Assembly: GCF_030410375.1 (NCBI RefSeq)
Contig: NZ_JAUHHE010000010.1
Span: forward strand, 62,001-126,000
From: Zwartia vadi
GTDB taxonomy: Bacteria > Pseudomonadota > Gammaproteobacteria > Burkholderiales > Burkholderiaceae_B
Direction: 5' to 3'
Length of the DNA stretch: 64,000 nucleotides
The notes under the pieces were generated by a model. It did no database searches and was not told where the DNA came from. It saw only the letters and a program-made list of their open reading frames with translations. The number at the start of each line of letters is the position of its first letter. The first letter of the stretch is position 1. This document shows, in pieces, positions 60,221-64,000 of the stretch. The position numbers and the translations under genes are program-made.

Positions 60221-61397
60221 TAGAAGCTTCCTTAATCGGTGACCCCGAGGGCGCGAGGCCAAACGCGGCAATTGCCGCCGCACGTTTTTTTAGCCACCAG
60301 CCTGGCTCAATGGGCCAGGTCTCGAACTCTGCATCAGGAGAGAGGTGCTGGCGTGCGTGAAGTGGCCAGTAAGGGTCATACAGTGCTTGTCTGCCCAAGG
60401 CGATCAAGTCGGCTTTGCCTGTATCAATGATTTCCTCAGCCTGCTCTGGGGTTAAGATCAAGCCAACTGCCATGGTCGGAACTTTGGAAATATTTTTGAT
60501 TTGATCAGCAAAGGGCACCTGATAACCAAGTCCAAGTTTGGTATTTTGAACGGTAGCGGCACCTTGTATGCCCCCGGAGGAACAATCGATCAAATCGACG
60601 CCAGCCTCTTTAAGTAATGGTGCAATAGCCAGGGAATCATCCACTCCCCAACCCTCTGGCCCCCCGCCATCTTGGGCTGAAATTCTGAAGAACAGCGGTT
60701 TTTCTTTGGGCCAAACTGCGCGGATTGCTCGCGCGATTTCTAAAGCAAATCTCATGCGACCTGTGCGATCACCTCCATAAGCATCCGAGCGCGTGTTGGT
60801 AATCGGGCTTAAAAAGCTTGAAATCAGGTATCCGTGTGCGCCATGAATTTCAATGACATCAAAACCGGCTCGATCGGCTCGCGCAGCAGCACGGGCAAAC
60901 GATTGAACAAGACCCTCAATTTCACTGGCTGTGAGCGCATGTGGTTTTGGAAAATCTTTTCCATACGCAATGTCCGTCGGGCCGACAGGTTGCCACGGAT
61001 GATCGCCTTTGGCGGCATCCTCTTGCGTTAAGGCACCCGAACCATCCCAAGCTCTTCTGGTGGAGGCTTTTCGACCTGCATGACCTAATTGAATGGCAGC
61101 GAGTGATCCTTGTGAGTGAATGAAGTCCGTGCAGCGCTTCATTCCGGCGATGTGTTCATCTGACCAAAGACCGAGATCACCACAAGAAATACGGCCGGTT
61201 TTTTCGACAGCAACGACTTCGGTCATCACGGTGCCAAAACCACCAAGTGCGAATTTACCGAGATGAACGAGATGCCAGTCAGACACAAATCCATCCGTTG
61301 ACCGATACTGCATCATCGGAGCAAGAACGAGTCGATTTGGAAAAGTGGTGCCGCGTATTTGATAAGACGTAAAGAGTGAAGACGTATTGGTATGCAT
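60213..61397 (-). CDS. NADH:flavin oxidoreductase, Old Yellow Enzyme family (YqjM-like)
   Basis: 394 residues. FMN barrel with NRLVLAPMMQY near the start, AIQLGHAGRKAS, the His pair in DVIEIHGAHGYLISSFLSP, NTRSDAYGGDRTGRMRFALE, and ADLIALGRQALYDPYWPLHA. The class III (YqjM/XenA) start includes a catalytic segment near DLGLWSDEHIAGMKR. These enzymes reduce C=C bonds of enones or nitro compounds with NAD(P)H. The neighbouring monooxygenase suggests unsaturated cyclic ketones (inference). The Bug gene follows 45 bases behind. Confidence 0.93.
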   Translation of the reverse strand: MHTNTSSLFTSYQIRGTTFPNRLVLAPMMQYRSTDGFVSDWHLVHLGKFALGGFGTVMTEVVAVEKTGRISCGDLGLWSDEHIAGMKRCTDFIHSQGSLAAIQLGHAGRKASTRRAWDGSGALTQEDAAKGDHPWQPVGPTDIAYGKDFPKPHALTASEIEGLVQSFARAAARADRAGFDVIEIHGAHGYLISSFLSPITNTRSDAYGGDRTGRMRFALEIARAIRAVWPKEKPLFFRISAQDGGGPEGWGVDDSLAIAPLLKEAGVDLIDCSSGGIQGAATVQNTKLGLGYQVPFADQIKNISKVPTMAVGLILTPEQAEEIIDTGKADLIALGRQALYDPYWPLHARQHLSPDAEFETWPIEPGWWLKKRAAAIAAFGLAPSGSPIKEASTS

Positions 61398-61441
61398 AAT
61401 CCGGGTGAGTTGCTAAAGTGAATCGGTGGCGAAAGGATTGA

Positions 61442-62407
61442 TCAGTCAGCGCGAATGCCAGCATCCTGAATGACTTTGCCCCACATCTGTCGTTCATCTT
61501 TCACGCGCGTGGCCAATTCTTGTGGCGAAGAGCCTACTGCAGCAATGCCTCTACCTAGTAGATCTTTGACTAGTGCAGGATCGCGAACGATTGACGCTAA
61601 TTCACGTGAAAGTCGATCCACAATCGGTTGTGGTGTGCCGGCAGGAACAAAAATTCCAAACCAGCCGCTCACGTCAACATTCTGGAGCCCTGCCTCAGCC
61701 ATGCCGGGTAAATCAACCGTCGGTGATCGATCACGACTACTGACGGCCAGTGCACGCAATTTTCCAGCTTGGTGCTGAGGCATGACAAGCTGAACTGAAT
61801 CAAAAACCAATTGAATGCGACCTGCCATTAAATCTGTCATCGCAGGTGCGGCACCTTTGTAGGGGATGTGAGTCATTTCGATACCAGCTTGACGTCTCAG
61901 CAGTTCCATCGCGAGGTGAGAGGTGCTGGCGTTTCCAGCAGAACCGTAGGACAGTTGGCCGGGTTTGCTGCGTGCGTATTCGACAAGTTCACCTACGGTT
62001 TTAACTGGTAAGGATGAATTCACTGCCAGTACCATGGGGTAGGTACCAAGCAGGCTGACCGCTTTGAGGTCGCGTTCTGGGTCATAACTGAGCGACTTAG
62101 TCAAAGAGGGGCTCACGACAATTGGACCAGGATACGCAAACAAGAGGGTGTAGCCATCGGGTGCTGAGCGGACTACAGCTTCGGCGCCGATATTGCCGCC
62201 TCCACCGGGTCGATTTTCGATCACGACTGGCTGACCCAGGCGCTCAGCCAGTTTTGCGCCAATGACTCTTGAAACAACATCGGTCATGCCACCAGATGCA
62301 ATAGGCGTCACCATACGAATCGGACGATTTGGGTAGTCTTGCGCCGAACTTGGTCCTGTCGTGATGAGGGCGACTGATGCAAATGCAATCAACATAGCGA
62401 GTTTCAT
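61442..62407 (-). CDS. Bug/TctC-family periplasmic receptor
   Basis: 321 residues with a Sec signal ending GPSSAQDYP. Family features: YPNRPIRMVTPIASGGMTDV, VVIENRPGGGGNIGAEAVV, HIPYKGAAPAMTDLMAGRIQ and VDVSGWFGIFVPAGTP. It precedes the Old Yellow Enzyme gene and follows the second cysteine-less racemase-fold gene on the same strand (gap 120 bases). Ligand unknown; no TctAB genes nearby. Confidence 0.92.
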   Translation of the reverse strand: MKLAMLIAFASVALITTGPSSAQDYPNRPIRMVTPIASGGMTDVVSRVIGAKLAERLGQPVVIENRPGGGGNIGAEAVVRSAPDGYTLLFAYPGPIVVSPSLTKSLSYDPERDLKAVSLLGTYPMVLAVNSSLPVKTVGELVEYARSKPGQLSYGSAGNASTSHLAMELLRRQAGIEMTHIPYKGAAPAMTDLMAGRIQLVFDSVQLVMPQHQAGKLRALAVSSRDRSPTVDLPGMAEAGLQNVDVSGWFGIFVPAGTPQPIVDRLSRELASIVRDPALVKDLLGRGIAAVGSSPQELATRVKDERQMWGKVIQDAGIRAD

Positions 62408-62527
62408 TTTGTCTCCTATTGAGTTTTAAAACTCATTTTTATAGTGATGAGTGTCTTTCGATCGTAGTTGAGCATTCCTTCCAATACAAGCAATGTCTGT
62501 TAGTTGTCAAACAGGCGCAAGGAAAAA

Positions 62528-63313
62528 TTAGGGTGGCGAAACAAGGAAAAGCTCACGTAGCTTTTGTTTCCAGTCTTTAGAAAATACCATTGGACCGCGA
62601 ACCAGCATGCCCGCGTCACGCAGCCCAATTTGCGCTTCGACATCTTTAAGCGCGAGGCCAAGAATATCAAGCAGGGGGACGCCATCGACCTCACGAAAAC
62701 CATTTTCAATAAAGAACATATTCAAGGGGCCGCCTGCAGGAATGAGCACCCGTGCCCCACGCGCGATTGCCTTGCGGGCTTCTGTTTTAAAGGACTCCAG
62801 AGCTGGAGCAGGGTTGGCATACATGGCTGCGAAGTCGTGATAAGTCAGATTCATCGATGCGCCCTCTACTAGCTGCTCACCCAGTCCATATTGACGTGTA
62901 AAGGCCTCCATGCGCAGGCGTGAGCCGCTATTGTGTGTCAGAAAGGCAAAGGTTCCACCGATCTGCGCTGCAAGGTGCACGGCTGCTTCAGTAATAAAGA
63001 CCGCTGGAAAATCTGTCAATTCACGAATTTCGCGATGCCCGGTTTCATTAGTGCTAACGTTCACAAAACCCGCATAATCATTTTGTTCAGCAAGAATAGC
63101 GTTGCGCACAACTTCTCTGGTCGCGAGGTGAAACGAGCTGTCTGAATAGTCAACCGCGGGGTAAGTACGACTGACGCCGTGAAATTCAAAGTCGAACTGT
63201 GGACTCAGCACTTTGCGCGCATGGCGCCTCGCAGCTTGCTGATAGACGCTCCAAATCGCTGCGTCATTATCGGAGGAGCTACTTTGCAGCCAGATTTTGC
63301 GTGTGGTGGTCAT
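62528..63313 (-). CDS. Asp/Glu racemase-superfamily protein without the catalytic cysteines
   Basis: 261 residues, related to the protein at 54767. The first cysteine position falls in NVSTNETGHREI and the second in LIPAGGPLNMFF; neither has Cys, and the whole protein has none. The central VFITEAAVHLAAQIGGTFAF segment keeps the superfamily fold. It is transcribed toward the Bug gene and may belong to the same unit. An isomerase/racemase using a cysteine pair is excluded; a lyase or binding role is possible. Confidence 0.8.
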   Translation of the reverse strand: MTTTRKIWLQSSSSDNDAAIWSVYQQAARRHARKVLSPQFDFEFHGVSRTYPAVDYSDSSFHLATREVVRNAILAEQNDYAGFVNVSTNETGHREIRELTDFPAVFITEAAVHLAAQIGGTFAFLTHNSGSRLRMEAFTRQYGLGEQLVEGASMNLTYHDFAAMYANPAPALESFKTEARKAIARGARVLIPAGGPLNMFFIENGFREVDGVPLLDILGLALKDVEAQIGLRDAGMLVRGPMVFSKDWKQKLRELFLVSPP

Positions 63314-63449
63314 ACTGTATGTCTCCTTGTTTCATAGAATGAAAACTTTAAATTTTTTAGGTCTGCCATCCGCTTAACAATAGGATGAAGAGATTTTTTA
63401 AAAGGGTAACAGTTTTGCTTCTGGTATCTTAAGGCATTCAATCACCCGG

Positions 63450-64000
63450 ATGAAAATAATGCGTAGCCTGTCTGTTTTAGTTTTTATGTTGTTGCCGTTA
63501 GCTCTGCAGGCAAAGTCAGTGAATCCAGCGATGCCAGTCGTCGCGCAGGCGCAGGTTTGTCATCCTTCTGTGGATGCGAGCAAGCCTCAATATACGATTG
63601 GTTATGGCAGTCTGATGGAGGACGCCTCCCGGCGCCGTACCGCTCCCAACACGGGTGAGGCGTTACCTGTGCTGGTAACCGGTTTTGAGAGGTCCTTCAA
63701 CGCGCGTGGCAGCGAGGTCGGCTTCAGTACGACCTTCCTTGGTGTGACAGAGGTGTCTGACGCACGGATGGTGGCAACGGTCTATCGCGTCTTTAATGCT
63801 GCAGATATCACTGCAACGGATGCGAGAGAGGAGCCGTATTGCAGGGTGGGTGTTCCGATCGAACAGATACGGATGCTGGATGGTTCCTCGATACAAGCAG
63901 GACAATACTGGATCTACGTGAATAAACCCGAGGCGGTCATGCCTGCGACTGAGCGTTTTCCAATTGTGCAGTCTTACATTGATATATTTTTGACAGGATG
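63450..64000 (+). CDS. Exported gamma-glutamylcyclotransferase-fold protein (cut by the window end)
   Basis: 183 codons up to the edge, no stop reached. Start ATG 63450, or 63459 nine bases on in frame. A signal peptide (LSVLVFMLLPLALQAKS) is followed by a mature part with YTIGYGSLM, the substrate-binding motif of the GGCT-like/AIG2 fold. FSTTFLGVTEVSDARMVATV and EEPYCRVGVP also fit that fold, the latter near the usual catalytic acid. Export of such a protein is less common. Function not assigned beyond the fold. Confidence 0.75.
   Translation, partial: MKIMRSLSVLVFMLLPLALQAKSVNPAMPVVAQAQVCHPSVDASKPQYTIGYGSLMEDASRRRTAPNTGEALPVLVTGFERSFNARGSEVGFSTTFLGVTEVSDARMVATVYRVFNAADITATDAREEPYCRVGVPIEQIRMLDGSSIQAGQYWIYVNKPEAVMPATERFPIVQSYIDIFLTG

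Noticed and set aside
1..64000. tRNA, rRNA, CRISPR array, IS element or prophage
   Set aside because: None seen: no clover-leaf or repeat-spacer pattern, no transposase, integrase or phage structural gene among the reading frames.

Overview
The window looks like the chromosome of a betaproteobacterium of the order Burkholderiales, most probably Alcaligenaceae (the Bordetella/Achromobacter/Advenella side), with moderate GC. This is inferred from gene content: six periplasmic Bug/TctC solute receptors scattered among catabolic genes, many LysR/GntR/IclR-controlled degradation clusters, and Burkholderiales-type small genes. No rRNA, tRNA, CRISPR array, transposase, integrase or phage structural gene was seen.

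Region 1 (1-10.9 kb) concerns nitrogen scavenging. It holds a partial M20 carbamoylase/amidohydrolase, diaminopropionate ammonia-lyase, an acetylornithine-deacetylase-like M20 enzyme, an N-acyl-D-amino-acid deacylase, and a complete Dpp/Opp-type peptide ABC transporter (receptor, two permeases, two ATPases) followed by an SDR. The 211-bp divergent promoter between deacylase and transporter carries a consensus sigma-54 promoter and an 11/12 match to the NtrC site, so the transporter is predicted to be switched on by nitrogen limitation.

Region 2 (10.9-17.0 kb) is a polyol/sugar cluster: a GMC oxidoreductase with a C-x5-C-x3-C cluster as in FAD-glucose dehydrogenases, two sugar-porter MFS transporters (one with an unexplained 125-residue tail) and a DegT-type aminotransferase. 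Region 3 (17.0-20.4 kb) is a GntR regulator, a Bug receptor and an altronate-dehydratase-family enzyme.

Region 4 (20.4-38.7 kb) is accessory. It contains MazEF and HigBA toxin-antitoxin pairs and a HipB gene with a HipA stump. It also has a low-molecular-weight phosphatase, a DEDD exonuclease/GIY-YIG fusion whose start is out of frame at an A8 run, a NERD-helicase divergent from a Cas4-like/DEDD nuclease (DUF2779), a Bug receptor, a secreted flavin oxidase, a DUF3857-transglutaminase protein, a WYL regulator, YghU, a lipoprotein and coiled-coil proteins. It also contains a compact structured RNA ending in a terminator that is mutually exclusive with its closing helix. That RNA sits in front of two unknown genes and looks like an undescribed riboswitch-type element.

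Region 5 (38.7-63.3 kb) is organic-acid or ketone catabolism. First come an acyl-CoA carboxylase (carrier, biotin carboxylase, carboxyltransferase), a class III CoA-transferase, three Bug receptors, an IclR regulator and a fumarate-reductase-like flavoprotein with its own EtfBA. Then come an isochorismatase-fold protein, SDR and tricarballylate-dehydrogenase-like enzyme with a LysR regulator. Last are two cysteine-less Asp/Glu-racemase-fold proteins, an acyl-CoA ligase, an SDR without its catalytic Tyr, a Baeyer-Villiger monooxygenase, an Old Yellow Enzyme and another Bug receptor. The window ends in a secreted gamma-glutamylcyclotransferase-fold protein.
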